14,148 bases of DNA from Brevundimonas sp. GTDB taxonomy: Bacteria; Pseudomonadota; Alphaproteobacteria; Caulobacterales; Caulobacteraceae. The stretch covers positions 1 through 14,148 of the forward strand of contig JADCBH010000096.1 in the NCBI GenBank assembly GCA_020253595.1, written 5' to 3'. The notes under the pieces are model-generated. The model saw only the letters and a program-made list of their open reading frames with translations, searched no databases and was not told the origin of the DNA. This document shows, in pieces, positions 14,019 to 14,148 of the stretch; the stretch's first letter is position 1, and every line of letters starts with the position of its first letter. Position numbers and translations under genes: made by a program.

Positions 14019-14148
14019 TCAGGTGCCCGGACGGTAGTCCGATCCACCGCCGCCGCCGCCGCCCGCCGAGCCAGGCGCGCCGAGCGGGGCACCGCCCCCG
14101 GCACCGCCGCCAGCGCCGGGCACAACAGCCGGCATAGACGCATTGACC
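14019..14148 (-). CDS. C-terminal end of a gene cut by the window, possibly Wza-type export protein
   Basis: Only the last 43 codons are present. They read VNASMPAVVPGAGGG, a stretch rich in Gly, Ala and Pro with seven consecutive Gly, and finish SDYRPGT before a TGA at 14019-14021. The tail looks disordered and low in complexity. The stop lies 79 bp before the beta-barrel gene on the same strand, so it is likely the previous gene of the operon. In related loci the neighbour of the barrel and kinase genes is usually the Wza/HfsD-like polysaccharide export protein, but the fragment holds no diagnostic motif, so this identification rests on position alone. Confidence 0.5.
   Translation of the reverse strand, partial: VNASMPAVVPGAGGGAGGGAPLGAPGSAGGGGGGGSDYRPGT

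Noticed and set aside
14041..14075. CCG-rich stretch as a stand-alone microsatellite or regulatory repeat
   Set aside because: It encodes consecutive Gly in a continuous minus-strand frame, so it is best treated as part of a coding tail.
1..14148. CRISPR array, tRNA/rRNA genes, or a defence or toxin-antitoxin system
   Set aside because: I saw no regularly spaced repeats, no recognisable RNA gene and no protein with defence-type domains. Every supported gene fits surface polysaccharide synthesis or export.

Overview
The window looks like part of a chromosomal polysaccharide (exopolysaccharide, capsule, holdfast-like or O-antigen-type) locus from an alphaproteobacterium. Caulobacterales (Brevundimonas/Caulobacter-like) is the most likely placement, from the mostly high GC content, the GTG/TTG start options and the combination of a BBP2-type beta-barrel with a fused GumC/Wzc kinase. 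That placement is an inference. Every gene I can support lies on the minus strand, so transcription runs from high to low coordinates.

Export/assembly block (14148 down to 7574): the Gly-rich C-terminus of a gene cut by the window edge (possibly the Wza-type export protein); an outer-membrane beta-barrel with a signal peptide; a 750-residue Wzc/GumC-type chain-length regulator fused to a BY-kinase with a Tyr-rich tail; an O-antigen ligase/polymerase-family membrane protein; a 46-residue single-span membrane protein; and a membrane-anchored SleB-family cell wall hydrolase. Spacing is tight up to the small membrane protein.

Sugar and repeat-unit block (7573 down to 1): after a 129-bp gap with a 27-bp dyad just ahead of gmd come gmd, a GT-A-like glycosyltransferase, a SAM methyltransferase and fcl. 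Gmd plus Fcl should convert GDP-mannose to GDP-L-fucose, so the polymer probably contains fucose or a derivative. Then come a Wzy-type polymerase in AT-rich DNA, a decayed second fcl fragment, a Wzx-type flippase and the start of a GT4 glycosyltransferase. Together these fit a Wzx/Wzy-dependent pathway: nucleotide sugar, repeat unit on lipid carrier, flipping, polymerisation, and export controlled by Wzc and the outer-membrane parts.

The most interesting observation is the relic of a second, diverged fcl between wzy and wzx (about 1725-2055). Its remaining reading frame ends by overlapping the wzx start codon. The wzy gene is therefore bracketed by two same-orientation fcl sequences, and base composition changes sharply around wzy and even inside wzx. 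This suggests modular replacement of the polymerase segment. I saw no CRISPR array, RNA gene, insertion sequence or defence system.
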